In this document: positions 8,583 through 17,689 of the stretch, in pieces
Layout: every line of letters begins with the position of its first letter
How positions within the stretch are numbered: position 1 is the stretch's first letter
DNA from: Sphingobacteriia bacterium RIFOXYC2_FULL_35_18
GTDB lineage: Bacteria; Bacteroidota; Bacteroidia; Chitinophagales; Chitinophagaceae
Reading direction: 5' to 3'
DNA: 64,000 nucleotides
Assembly (NCBI GenBank): GCA_001829005.1
Contig: MIAG01000002.1
Location: 175,210 to 239,209, forward strand
Translations under genes and position numbers: made by a program
Notes under the pieces: generated by a model
Told to the model about the DNA's origin: nothing
What the model saw: the letters and a program-made list of their open reading frames with translations, nothing else
The model's database searches: none

Positions 8583-9710
8583 ATGGAAAGAATCTATCTA
8601 GACAATGCAGCCACTACCTCTTTAGACCCTGCAGTATTAGAAGCCATGATGCCATACTTAACCAAACACTTTGGCAACCCTTCCTCTATTTATTCTTATG
8701 GAAGAGAATCTAGAATGGCTATTGAAAATTCCAGAAAATCGGTAGCCAAAATATTGAATGCCCACCCTGCTGAAATTTTCTTTACAAGTGGCGGAACCGA
8801 AAGCAGTAATATGGCCATCACAGCATCGGTGAGAGACCTAGGTTGCAAACATATCATTAGTTCTTCTATTGAACACCATGCAACAAGTCATACAATTGAA
8901 TATTTATATCAAAATGGAGAAGCTGCTTTAAGTTATGTAAAGCTTTTACCCAATGGACATATTGACCTTGCCGATTTAGAATCTTTGCTAGCAAATAGTG
9001 AAGAAAAATGTTTGGTAACACTGATGCATGCCAATAATGAGATCGGCAATATGTTAGATATTCATGCAGTTGGAGATCTTTGCAAAAAATACAATGCCAT
9101 TTTCCATTCTGATACTGTTCAAACAGTGGGGCATTTCCCATTTAATTTAAGAAATACACCTGTTCACTTTATAACTGGTGCTGGACATAAATTCCACGGC
9201 CCTAAAGGTGTTGGAATGTTATACATCAATGAAAATGTAAAGATTAAACCTTTCGTACATGGTGGTAGCCAGGAAAGAAATATGCGTGCTGGCACCGAAA
9301 ATTTGTATGGCATTGTGGGTTTTGCTAAAGCGCTTGAATTAGCAACTACCAACTATGAAAATGATAGTAATTATATTACTGAGTTGAAGCATTATATGAT
9401 GAATCAACTTAATAAAAATATTAAAGGCATTACTTTTAATGGTGATCCTACAGGTGAATCATTATATGCTGTTTTAAGTGTTAGCTTCCCTAAAACAGAA
9501 AAAAGTGAAATGATTTTATTCAACCTTGACATCAATAATATTTGCGCAAGCGGTGGAAGTGCCTGCACTAGTGGTGCAGACCAAGGATCACATGTTATTA
9601 GAGCTATAAATAATAACCCCAATCAAGTTACAGTTCGATTCAGCTTTAGCAAACACAATACCAAATCAGAAATTGATGCAGTAGTAGAAAAATTAAAAGA
9701 ACTGATTTAA
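8583..9710 (+). CDS. cysteine desulfurase (NifS/IscS family)
   Basis: A 375-residue PLP enzyme that mobilises sulfur from cysteine for Fe-S clusters or thio-modified tRNA. It has 'YLDNAATTSLDP' at the N-terminus, 'FTSGGTESSNMAI', 'MHANNEIGN', the PLP-lysine motif 'GAGHKFHGPKGVG' (K203) and the catalytic cysteine loop 'ASGGSACTSGAD' (C328). It lies 19 nt after glmM, so they are probably cotranscribed. No IscU, IscA or SufBCD gene is adjacent, so the recipient of the sulfur is unknown. Its stop codon interlocks with the stop of the convergent ATPase gene in a TTAA. Confidence 0.9.
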   Translation: MERIYLDNAATTSLDPAVLEAMMPYLTKHFGNPSSIYSYGRESRMAIENSRKSVAKILNAHPAEIFFTSGGTESSNMAITASVRDLGCKHIISSSIEHHATSHTIEYLYQNGEAALSYVKLLPNGHIDLADLESLLANSEEKCLVTLMHANNEIGNMLDIHAVGDLCKKYNAIFHSDTVQTVGHFPFNLRNTPVHFITGAGHKFHGPKGVGMLYINENVKIKPFVHGGSQERNMRAGTENLYGIVGFAKALELATTNYENDSNYITELKHYMMNQLNKNIKGITFNGDPTGESLYAVLSVSFPKTEKSEMILFNLDINNICASGGSACTSGADQGSHVIRAINNNPNQVTVRFSFSKHNTKSEIDAVVEKLKELI

Positions 9711-11257
9711 ATATCTTCCTCTTCTTCTTCTGTTCCTAAATTTTCAAAATTCATCATACTTCCCATCAAATCGTTGAAGCTTAATTTGCCATCAATTGAT
9801 TTCTTACTAATCATAGAGTAGGCCGCCAATCCGTGTAAAACAAATTCCATGAGCAATGCATTTTCATTTGCATTCGCATGTGGATAGTGTTTTTTAACCA
9901 ATGCATACAACCCATCTACCTGATACAGGGTTTCAATTTTTGCAGCATCTTTCATATCTAATAGCAACTCTATATGGTTACCCCCATCGAACCAACGAGT
10001 AATCATTTTATATGGATTCTCGTTTACAGCTACTTCTTCCGTAGATTTCTTACTTGTATTTCTTCTTTTTTTAGCTTGTTCAGGATTCGGGAAAAATTGA
10101 ATAAATAAATTTCTTACCGATTTATCTATCAAGTTCACTGCAACCTGATAAGGCCCTTCTTGCTCCCCTTCATATACCAATTCTATTTTACCAGTAATGG
10201 CAGGAATGATACCTGTTAAATCACTAATCCAAACCTGTGTAGATGTTTCATTGTGTATGATGGCTCTGCGTTCAGCACTACTAACCGCATTTTCTAATGC
10301 GGCAATGGTTAACCTTGCACTTACCCCACTCTTTCTATCTACATATTCATTAGACCTAGCTTCAAAAGCTACTTGCTCAATGATGCGTTTAACTAAATCA
10401 CTGATATTGACCCTTTCTTTTTGTGCAGGCAATATATTGGCTTCCTGTTCCGTAATAGCCAAAGAAGTTTCTATATTTTTGGGATAGTGTGTGAGTATTT
10501 GGCTTTCAATTCGGTCCTTCAATGGAGTAACGATACTTCCGCGATTGGTATAATCTTCTGGATTCGCGGTGAACACAAATAAAATATCTAAAGGCATTCT
10601 TAATTTGAATCCCCTGATTTGTATATCGCCTTCTTGTAAAATATTGAATAAAGCCACTTGAATTCTAGCTTGCAAATCAGGCAATTCATTAATTACAAAA
10701 ATACCTCGATTGCTTCTTGGTATAATTCCATAATGGATTACTTTTTCATCTGAGAAACTCAACTTCAAATTGGCTGCTTTAATGGGATCAATGTCTCCAA
10801 TTAAATCTGCCACACTCACATCTGGCGTAGCCAACTTTTCTCCATAACGGGCAGTTCTGTGAACCCATTCAATGGGCGTATCGTCTCCTTTTTCCGCAAT
10901 CAAATCATGGGCATACCTACTCAATGGTTTAAATGGATCATCATTTACTTCTGAACCAGCAATTACAGGAATATACTCGTCTAACAAATCAATCATCTGT
11001 CTCGCCATCCTGGTTTTTGCCTGCCCTCTTAAACCTAAAAACAAAATATTATGTTGACTCAATAAAGCCCTTTCTGTATCTGGTATAACCGTATCTTCAT
11101 ATCCCATAATACCAACAAAAGGATTTTCTTTTTCTTGTATGGTTCTAATGAGATTATTTCTCACTTCTTCTTTAACCGATTTGGATTGATACCCACTAGC
11201 TTTCAGTTGCCCTAAATTATAAATAGAATCGTATTGAGCTATTTTTGCTTTTTTCAT
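9707..11257 (-). CDS. MoxR/ChlI-type AAA+ ATPase (magnesium-chelatase subunit I-like)
   Basis: 516 residues. The P-loop is 'LFLGLRGQAKTRMARQ', the Walker B-like strand is 'RGIFVINELPDL' (the usual D-E is N-E here), and sensor 1 is 'VFTANPEDYTNRGS'. The C-terminus contains a basic linker (KKRRNTSKKST) and an acidic tail. Family members are ring ATPases that work with a von Willebrand A protein, either as Mg-chelatase in tetrapyrrole synthesis or as MoxR-type chaperones that insert metals or assemble complexes. The VWA gene lies directly upstream, 2 nt away. No ChlH or tetrapyrrole gene is nearby, so the MoxR-VWA interpretation is preferred. Confidence 0.82.
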   Translation of the reverse strand: MKKAKIAQYDSIYNLGQLKASGYQSKSVKEEVRNNLIRTIQEKENPFVGIMGYEDTVIPDTERALLSQHNILFLGLRGQAKTRMARQMIDLLDEYIPVIAGSEVNDDPFKPLSRYAHDLIAEKGDDTPIEWVHRTARYGEKLATPDVSVADLIGDIDPIKAANLKLSFSDEKVIHYGIIPRSNRGIFVINELPDLQARIQVALFNILQEGDIQIRGFKLRMPLDILFVFTANPEDYTNRGSIVTPLKDRIESQILTHYPKNIETSLAITEQEANILPAQKERVNISDLVKRIIEQVAFEARSNEYVDRKSGVSARLTIAALENAVSSAERRAIIHNETSTQVWISDLTGIIPAITGKIELVYEGEQEGPYQVAVNLIDKSVRNLFIQFFPNPEQAKKRRNTSKKSTEEVAVNENPYKMITRWFDGGNHIELLLDMKDAAKIETLYQVDGLYALVKKHYPHANANENALLMEFVLHGLAAYSMISKKSIDGKLSFNDLMGSMMNFENLGTEEEEEDI

Positions 11258-11259
11258 TT

Positions 11260-12357
11260 TTAATAAACTGTTTTTCTTTTTCCGCTTTCAAAATCTTTGA
11301 ATATAAATGCACCTAACTTATCTAATGAAGCAAAATAAGCTTTGCCATTATTCATTTCGGTGAATTCTTGTACAAACTGCTGCAAATAAGGATCTGAAGC
11401 AATCATGAATGTGGTGATAGGAATCTTTAATTTTTTACATTGAGCAGCTAAATTGATGCAACGATTCACCACTTTTCTGTCTAGCCCAAAACTATTTTTA
11501 TAATACTGCTTGCCAATTTTTAAACAAGTGGGCTTACCATCGGTAATCATGAAAATTTGCTTATTTGGATTTTTCCTTCTTCTAAGTAAGTCCATCGCTA
11601 ACTCTAATCCGGCAACAGTATTGGTATGATAGGGTCCTACTTTTAAATACGTTAGGTCTTTCATTTCAATGCTCCATGCATCATTTCCAAAAACCACGAT
11701 GTCTATGGTGTCTTTAGGATATTTAGTAGTGATTAATTCACACAATGCCATAGCCACTTTCTTTGCAGGCGTTATTCTATCTTCTCCATATAATATCATG
11801 GAATGAGAGATATCAATCATTAACACAGTAGAAGTTTGTGTTTTGAAATCGGCTTCTCTAATTTGCAAATCATCTTCATGCATCGAGAATGCCTCTACTC
11901 CCCTATTAATTTGTGCATTTCTGATACTCTCCGTAAAATCAATCTGCTCTAACATATCACCAAACTGGAATGGTCTAGTATCAGAATTCACTTCATCCCC
12001 TTGACCAGGTTTAAATGTCTGGTGATTGCCTTTACCAGCTTTCTTCAATTTCCCGAAAATCTCTTCTAAACTTTTCTTTCTAATTGTTTGTTCCGACTTA
12101 CCAGTTATGCTAAAATCTCCATTGGATGGGTCTTCTTTTAGGTATCCGTTTTGCTTGAGGTCTTCAATAAAATCGCCCATACCATACTCTTGATCAGTAA
12201 AATGGTATTGCTTATCCAATTCATTCATCCAACTCAAAGATTCTGCTGCGTCGCCACTTGTATAAGTGAGCAATTGCATGAAAATATCTAGCAATTGTTC
12301 AAATTTTGTTTTGCCGTTTTGATTTGGGTTATAAGAAAAAAATTGGTGGCCAATCAT
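11260..12357 (-). CDS. VWA-domain protein, partner of the adjacent AAA+ ATPase
   Basis: About 365 residues. The C-terminal half is a von Willebrand factor A domain with an intact MIDAS: 'VLMIDISHSMILYGEDR' (DxSxS), a Thr in the following loop, and 'IFMITDGKPT'. The N-terminal half is helical and charged, with no recognised domain. It ends 2 nt before the ATPase gene, a tight operon typical of MoxR-VWA or ChlI-ChlD-like modules. The frame is open to 12393, but that ATG lies inside the terminator of the upstream gene, so the ATG at 12357 (MIGHQFF) is chosen. Confidence 0.82.
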   Translation of the reverse strand: MIGHQFFSYNPNQNGKTKFEQLLDIFMQLLTYTSGDAAESLSWMNELDKQYHFTDQEYGMGDFIEDLKQNGYLKEDPSNGDFSITGKSEQTIRKKSLEEIFGKLKKAGKGNHQTFKPGQGDEVNSDTRPFQFGDMLEQIDFTESIRNAQINRGVEAFSMHEDDLQIREADFKTQTSTVLMIDISHSMILYGEDRITPAKKVAMALCELITTKYPKDTIDIVVFGNDAWSIEMKDLTYLKVGPYHTNTVAGLELAMDLLRRRKNPNKQIFMITDGKPTCLKIGKQYYKNSFGLDRKVVNRCINLAAQCKKLKIPITTFMIASDPYLQQFVQEFTEMNNGKAYFASLDKLGAFIFKDFESGKRKTVY

Positions 12358-12391
12358 AATATAAGATAACAGTAATAAATCGATTAAGTTC

Positions 12392-12423
12392 AAAAAAAAA
12401 TCGCCCCGAAATTCGGGACGATT
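12392..12423 (-). terminator. intrinsic terminator after the DUF2723 gene
   Basis: On the minus strand a GC-rich stem (AATCGTCCCGAA / TTCGGGGCGATT) spans 12399-12423 and is followed by a run of nine T (12392-12400). It lies 22 nt after the DUF2723 stop and separates that gene from the VWA-ATPase operon. Confidence 0.8.
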
Positions 12424-12444
12424 CCATTGGTATAATTTTGAATA

Positions 12445-15400
12445 TTATTTACTACTATCCCTTGGCGCCATCAACTTGCCAGGAATTTGAATGGCTGGAT
12501 TGTACACCGACTTCATTCTTTCCATTCCTTCCATATATCCTTCTGCAATTCGTTTTTCATCTTCCATTAACTCAGCTTTCTTTCCAGTAAGTGAATTATA
12601 ATATCTAATCTGTTGCTGAAGATCTTTACCAACAGAAGCAGCTACTTTTTCAATTAAGCCCTTATCTTCTGCCATATAACATGCTTCTAAGAACATCAAT
12701 GTATTTCTATTATGCATATTACCTCGACTTACCATGCCATAAGGGAAATTTTCTTCATCCATTAGTTGGTCTACTTTTTGTAAAACCTTTTTAGCATCAT
12801 CTTTTCTTCCTTTTGAAGCTAAGTCAATTGCTAATTCGGTATAAGCAGTTCTGATACTATTTAAATGCCTTCTGTTCTCTTCATCGAAATACACGCCTTT
12901 TACATTCGCATTTCCGGCCGCAAAAACGTTCATGGCTTTAGACATCATCCAATCGGTATTTACTTTAGAGCTTTGAACAGGAACCAGTCTATGACTTAGC
13001 CCGTCTCTTCTTAGGAACTCATCAAAGCCAAGATCAACTTGTGGATTGGTAAAATAAATAGGACGATTCCACTTGTTCGCTGCAATGATATTTAAAACAG
13101 CCATATCATTTTTCATCATTGAACTCTTTGGCAATTCAAATCTTAATTCAGCAACCACGCTATCGTTGGCGTTTACTGTTTTGTTAGCAAACACCTGTGC
13201 TTTATCTACTGGAACAGAAAACTTTCTAACAGGGAAAGTGCTTAATGCTTCCCCATTCCCTCTGTCTTCCATATTGATTGGATCGTCACTGCCTACGTAA
13301 TTCTTCATTAAATCATATAAGTCGTAGTAGCGATCTTCTGGAATATTCGGTTTAGGGCGATACAATGCATAATCTCTTTTACCACCTTCAATTTGTTCTG
13401 CCGACCAGATTACGTCAATTGGTGCGCTCTCATTTACTTTGTACCTCATTTCATTGATATACCAATCTATCCCTAATAAGCTGTAATTGATTACGCGAAT
13501 ATCAGGTCTAATACCTTCTACTTCCTGCGCGTACCATAATGGATAAGTATCATTGTCACCAAAAGTAAATAAGATGGCGTTGGGTGCACAACTCTCTAAG
13601 TAATCACGTGCTAAATCACGAGCTAAAACCTTCTTGCTCCTATCATGGTCGTCCCATTCTTGCTGCGCCATTAATGCAGGAACAGCAAGCAAACAAATAA
13701 AAGTTGCCAAAGAGGCTGCGACTGCTGGTTTCATTTTTTTCTCTAAAAAAGAAATAACTGCCATAACGCCCAATCCTATCCAAACGGCAAATGCATAGAA
13801 ACTTCCTACATAAGCATAATCTCGCTCACGCGGCTGATTACCTGCTTGATTTAAATATAATACGATTGCAAAACCTGTAAAAAAGAACATCAATAAATTG
13901 GCAAATGCATCATCTCCTCTTTTTCTACGGTGGTATACAAAACCTAAAATGCCTAAGATGAATGGTAAGGCAAATAATTTGTTATTCGCCTTATTATTCT
14001 TAAGTGAATCAGGTAGTTGAGATTGGTCTCCATAAATTAAATTGTCAACAAATGAAATACCAGTAATCCAGTTACCATCGCGAACATTCCCTGTGTAAAC
14101 GCCTTGAATATCATTTTGCTTACCAGAAAAATTCCACATAAAATAGCGGAAATACATCCAGTAAACTTGATAACCTACAAAGAATTTAACGTTGTCTACT
14201 TGGTTGGGGGCACGTTCGTAAGTGCCATCTTTTAATTTAGGAATATTCAAAAATGCAGAATAGTAGTAAGCATGGTATTGATCATCACTTGCATCCCAAA
14301 CCCTTGGGAACAACATTTTATCTTCGGGATTATACACATATTTCTTATCCTGACCAACTTCAATATATTTATCACGGGCTTTTTGATAGCGCATTCCCGT
14401 ATTTTTTAAATCAACAGGTTGAGCAGTGAATTTTTGACCATATAACAATGGGAAATCACCATATTGCTCACGACCCAAGTACCCAACTAAACTCATTGGA
14501 TTATCTACATTGTACATATCCACGGAAGGATTAGCACTGCTTCTAATCATGGTTGTTAAATAAGTACTGTAGCCAATAAACATAAAGCTGATGCACCAAA
14601 TAGATAATGTTAAATAAGGCCATGCTTTTTTAGAAGCCAACTTTAATCCATACCATAATAATGCAGCAACCAAAACAAAGAACAGTGTGAATCCACTAAA
14701 GAAAGGCATTCCAGCACCGTTTACCATCCATCTATCAAAAGAACCAGCCAATTTGATAGAATATTGTATAACACCAACCTGAACAGCACCTGTAATTACG
14801 CAACCTATAACAAAGAAAATATAAACGCCCCCATAATAAGCTTTTTGAGCTGGCTTCCATTTTTCTATAATAAATAATAAACCAACCCCAACAATTGTGG
14901 CCAATATCATTAATCCTCCGATGGTTCCATCCATTGGTACATTATCAGTAGCTTCAGCTGCAGCACCTACAAGGGCAGCAATAAAAGCAAGCCCCCCGCC
15001 AATAGAGACAATCTTAATAAACCAAGAACGAATTAATTCATAATTAAAGCTTTCTCTCTTTCTAAAATAATAAACCATTACAATTGCTGGAATAGTCAAA
15101 AGGTTTAATAAGTGAACTCCAATAGACAATCCCATCATGAAAAATATAAATACAATCCAGCGGTCGGCACCTGGTTCATCCGCATGGTTTTCCCATTTTA
15201 GTATAGCCCAAAAAACAATAGCAGTAAAAAAAGAAGACAGTGCATATACTTCACCCTCAACTGCACTATACCAAAATGAATCACTAAATGTATAAGCTAA
15301 TGCGCCTACAACGCCAGCCCCCATAATACTCCAAACTTGATAACTGTTTGGAGTATCGGTTGTTTTGATATTAATAATTCTGCGGGCAAAATGAGTAATA

Positions 15401-15687
15401 GTCCAGAATAGAAACAAAATGGTAAATGCACTTGCAATCGCACTCATCATATTCACTGCTTTTGCAGCACTCATTGGATCATCCCCAAATAAAATAATAA
15501 ATATTCTACCTAAAATAACAAACAAAGGGGCTCCTGGTGGATGAGGTATTTGTAGCTTAAAACAACTACTTACAAATTCACCACAATCCCATAAGCTTCC
15601 TCCAGCTTCGGCAGTAAGGGTATACACTGCGCTGGCAACTATGAAAACCAACCAACCCGTAATGTTATTGATCTTATTAAACTGCAT
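12445..15687 (-). CDS. DUF2723 (TMEM260-like) large membrane protein
   Basis: About 1080 residues. The N-terminal half is polytopic with about 12 hydrophobic segments and begins with the family hallmark 'SLWDCGEFVSSCFKLQIPHPPGAPL', cited here only in part (WDCGEFV, HPPGAP). The C-terminal part is soluble and contains 'ILFTFGDNDTYPLWYAQEV' and 'REDYAYVGSFYAF'-like segments. The family (PF11028) is related to GT-C glycosyltransferases, and the human relative TMEM260 is a protein O-mannosyltransferase. A role in protein glycosylation at the inner membrane is therefore plausible but inferred. The frame is open to 15903, overlapping the divergent mtaB gene; the ATG at 15687 is supported by a perfect -7 element just upstream. 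Confidence 0.82.
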   Translation of the reverse strand: MQFNKINNITGWLVFIVASAVYTLTAEAGGSLWDCGEFVSSCFKLQIPHPPGAPLFVILGRIFIILFGDDPMSAAKAVNMMSAIASAFTILFLFWTITHFARRIINIKTTDTPNSYQVWSIMGAGVVGALAYTFSDSFWYSAVEGEVYALSSFFTAIVFWAILKWENHADEPGADRWIVFIFFMMGLSIGVHLLNLLTIPAIVMVYYFRKRESFNYELIRSWFIKIVSIGGGLAFIAALVGAAAEATDNVPMDGTIGGLMILATIVGVGLLFIIEKWKPAQKAYYGGVYIFFVIGCVITGAVQVGVIQYSIKLAGSFDRWMVNGAGMPFFSGFTLFFVLVAALLWYGLKLASKKAWPYLTLSIWCISFMFIGYSTYLTTMIRSSANPSVDMYNVDNPMSLVGYLGREQYGDFPLLYGQKFTAQPVDLKNTGMRYQKARDKYIEVGQDKKYVYNPEDKMLFPRVWDASDDQYHAYYYSAFLNIPKLKDGTYERAPNQVDNVKFFVGYQVYWMYFRYFMWNFSGKQNDIQGVYTGNVRDGNWITGISFVDNLIYGDQSQLPDSLKNNKANNKLFALPFILGILGFVYHRRKRGDDAFANLLMFFFTGFAIVLYLNQAGNQPRERDYAYVGSFYAFAVWIGLGVMAVISFLEKKMKPAVAASLATFICLLAVPALMAQQEWDDHDRSKKVLARDLARDYLESCAPNAILFTFGDNDTYPLWYAQEVEGIRPDIRVINYSLLGIDWYINEMRYKVNESAPIDVIWSAEQIEGGKRDYALYRPKPNIPEDRYYDLYDLMKNYVGSDDPINMEDRGNGEALSTFPVRKFSVPVDKAQVFANKTVNANDSVVAELRFELPKSSMMKNDMAVLNIIAANKWNRPIYFTNPQVDLGFDEFLRRDGLSHRLVPVQSSKVNTDWMMSKAMNVFAAGNANVKGVYFDEENRRHLNSIRTAYTELAIDLASKGRKDDAKKVLQKVDQLMDEENFPYGMVSRGNMHNRNTLMFLEACYMAEDKGLIEKVAASVGKDLQQQIRYYNSLTGKKAELMEDEKRIAEGYMEGMERMKSVYNPAIQIPGKLMAPRDSSK

Positions 15688-15712
15688 ATTTGTTTTGGTT
15701 TTTAAAGAGGGA

Positions 15713-15720
15713 CAAACATA
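15713..15720 (-). promoter_or_regulatory. -7 promoter element of the DUF2723 gene
   Basis: TATGTTTG on the minus strand matches TAnnTTTG exactly, 25 nt before the chosen ATG at 15687. No convincing -33 element was seen at the expected distance. Confidence 0.4.
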
Positions 15721-15858
15721 GTTGATTATAGGTAAAATTTGAAATAGAATGGGCTGTTTCATGAGATTTAAGAAAGTTTTTACAGCTATAAAATGCCCAT
15801 ATTTACAGTTAAACGAACTAGAAGACCCTTCATTGAATGATTTTTGGGATTGCTGTAT

Positions 15859-15866
15859 TAACTTTG
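15859..15866 (+). promoter_or_regulatory. -7 promoter element of mtaB
   Basis: TAACTTTG matches TAnnTTTG exactly and ends 7 nt before the mtaB ATG (15874). The predicted transcript start is near 15870, giving a 5' leader of only about 4 nt. A weak TTG lies 23 bp upstream. Confidence 0.45.
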
Positions 15867-15873
15867 TGTTTGA

Positions 15874-17151
15874 ATGAATCAGAAACAAACAGTAGCATTT
15901 CATACGCTTGGATGTAAACTCAATTTTTCAGAAACCTCTACTATTTCTAGAATTATGGAAAAAGAAGGCTTTGAAAAAAAGGATTTTACCGATTCCGCGG
16001 ACGTTTATGTTATAAATACTTGCTCTGTTACCGATAATGCAGACAAAGAGTGCAGACAATTAGTTAGAAGAATTCAACGTAAATCTCCCGATAGTTTTGT
16101 CATCATTACTGGCTGCTATGCACAATTAAAACCAGCAGAAATTGCTTCAATACCAGGCGTAGACCTTGTTTTAGGTGCAGCGGAAAAATTTAATATTACT
16201 GAACATATTAAGGCACTTACAAAAACAAACGACCCTGCAAAAATTTGTAGTTGTGATATTGCCGATGTAACTGGATTTAATGCTTCATTTTCACAAAACG
16301 ATAGAACCAGAACATTTTTAAAAGTACAAGACGGATGCGATTACAACTGTTCTTTTTGCACCATACCAATGGCCCGCGGGAAAAGCAGAAGTGATACTAT
16401 TAGCAATGTAGTTGCAAATGCTAATCATTTGGCTTCAGAAGGCGTTAAAGAAATTGTTTTGACTGGGGTGAATTTAGGTGATTTTGGAAAGGGTGCACAT
16501 GGCGACAAAGTGAATGGAGAAAATTTCTTAGATCTTGTTAAGGCATTAGATGCTGTTTCTGGTATTAAGAGATATCGTATTTCTTCTATAGAGCCCAATT
16601 TAATCACCAATGAATTGATTGAATGGGTTTCAACAAGCGATCAATTTATGCCACATTTTCATATCCCTTTGCAAAGTGGATCCAATAAAATTTTAGGACT
16701 CATGCGCAGAAGGTATAAAAGAGAATTATATGCTGAACGTGTTGCATTAATAAAACAGTTAATGCCGCATGCTTCTATTGGGGTTGATGTAATCGTTGGA
16801 TTCCCTGGTGAAACAGAGGAAGATTTTAAAGAAACATTTGATTTTATTCATTCACTGGATGTGTCTTATTTACATGTATTTACTTATTCTGAAAGAGACC
16901 ATACTAAAGCGCTAGAAATAACTCCAGTGATACCTATTCATATTAGAAATGAGCGAAATAAAACTTTGCGAAACCTTTCTTATATGAAGCAGCAATTTTT
17001 TTCTCAACAACATAGTGGCACAATAAGATCTGTTTTATTTGAAGCCTATAACAAAGAAGGCATGATGGAAGGGTATACTGATAATTATATTAGAATCAGC
17101 ACACCTTACAGAAATGAATGGGCAAACCAATTGGTTGATTGGACTATTTAG
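15874..17151 (+). CDS. mtaB: tRNA (N6-threonylcarbamoyladenosine37) methylthiotransferase
   Basis: A 425-residue radical-SAM methylthiotransferase. The N-terminal UPF0004 domain supplies three cluster cysteines ('TLGCKLNFSE', 'NTCSVTDNADKEC', 'TGCYAQ'). The radical-SAM domain has CxxxCxxC in 'DGCDYNCSFCTIPMARG'. The 'TLGCKLN' start is characteristic of MtaB rather than MiaB or RimO. It thiomethylates t6A37 to ms2t6A37 in tRNAs reading ANN codons. The C-terminal TRAM region appears short. The 3' end overlaps the convergent UpxY-like gene by 8 bp. The ATG used is only 7 nt from a -7 element. Confidence 0.92.
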   Translation: MNQKQTVAFHTLGCKLNFSETSTISRIMEKEGFEKKDFTDSADVYVINTCSVTDNADKECRQLVRRIQRKSPDSFVIITGCYAQLKPAEIASIPGVDLVLGAAEKFNITEHIKALTKTNDPAKICSCDIADVTGFNASFSQNDRTRTFLKVQDGCDYNCSFCTIPMARGKSRSDTISNVVANANHLASEGVKEIVLTGVNLGDFGKGAHGDKVNGENFLDLVKALDAVSGIKRYRISSIEPNLITNELIEWVSTSDQFMPHFHIPLQSGSNKILGLMRRRYKRELYAERVALIKQLMPHASIGVDVIVGFPGETEEDFKETFDFIHSLDVSYLHVFTYSERDHTKALEITPVIPIHIRNERNKTLRNLSYMKQQFFSQQHSGTIRSVLFEAYNKEGMMEGYTDNYIRISTPYRNEWANQLVDWTI

Positions 17152-17653
17152 GTGTAAGGAAAACTGCAGGAAATTCCACAATCATTACCTGTCCTAGGCT
17201 CTGAAGTTCAACATATACCTTTTTCTTCCCTCCTCTAATTACAGTCCCTTCTTTATCCATGAATACCCCATAATTCACTTTTATTAGGTCACCTGTTGAA
17301 AAACCTTGATCAGAAATGATGGTGATTTTTGCATCTTTCTCAGACAAATAGGCTTTTATATTATTGATTTCATCCTCCTTAATAACTGCAGGTTTGCCTA
17401 AATAATATACAAAGTTTAAAGCCCCATCAGTCATCAAAACTTTAGATCGTTCTGTATCATCAATGTAAACAAATACGTATGATTTAAAAAGAGGCTCTTC
17501 AATTATTTTTTTTCTATCAGTCCATTGTCTTTCTACTTTTTGCAGTGGACACCAACTTTCTATCCCTTTTCGAACAAGAACAGAATCAATCTTCTTTTCC
17601 CATCTGGGTTTGGTATAAACTGCATACCATTTCTTCTCTAACTTCTTTTCCAT
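17144..17653 (-). CDS. UpxY/NusG-like transcription antitermination factor
   Basis: 169 residues. The N-terminal NGN domain starts 'KKWYAVYTKPRWEKKI' and contains 'ESWCPLQKVERQW' and 'LFKSYVFVYID'. The C-terminal part has a KOW-like segment around 'GDLIKVNYGVFMDKEGTVI'. UpxY proteins are specialised NusG paralogues of Bacteroidota that load on a 5' leader and promote readthrough of their own polysaccharide operon. Here the gene is the last of a minus-strand pair, 36 nt after the processing protease, and no polysaccharide cluster is in the window. Its target may be in trans or distant. Confidence 0.85.
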   Translation of the reverse strand: MEKKLEKKWYAVYTKPRWEKKIDSVLVRKGIESWCPLQKVERQWTDRKKIIEEPLFKSYVFVYIDDTERSKVLMTDGALNFVYYLGKPAVIKEDEINNIKAYLSEKDAKITIISDQGFSTGDLIKVNYGVFMDKEGTVIRGGKKKVYVELQSLGQVMIVEFPAVFLTPK

Positions 17654-17689
17654 AATGTTCTACTAATCGTTCAATATAAAAAAGACGTT

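Noticed and set aside
15688-15903. N-terminal extension of the DUF2723 gene
   Set aside because: It overlaps the divergent mtaB start and promoter elements of both genes, and the family start is at 15687.
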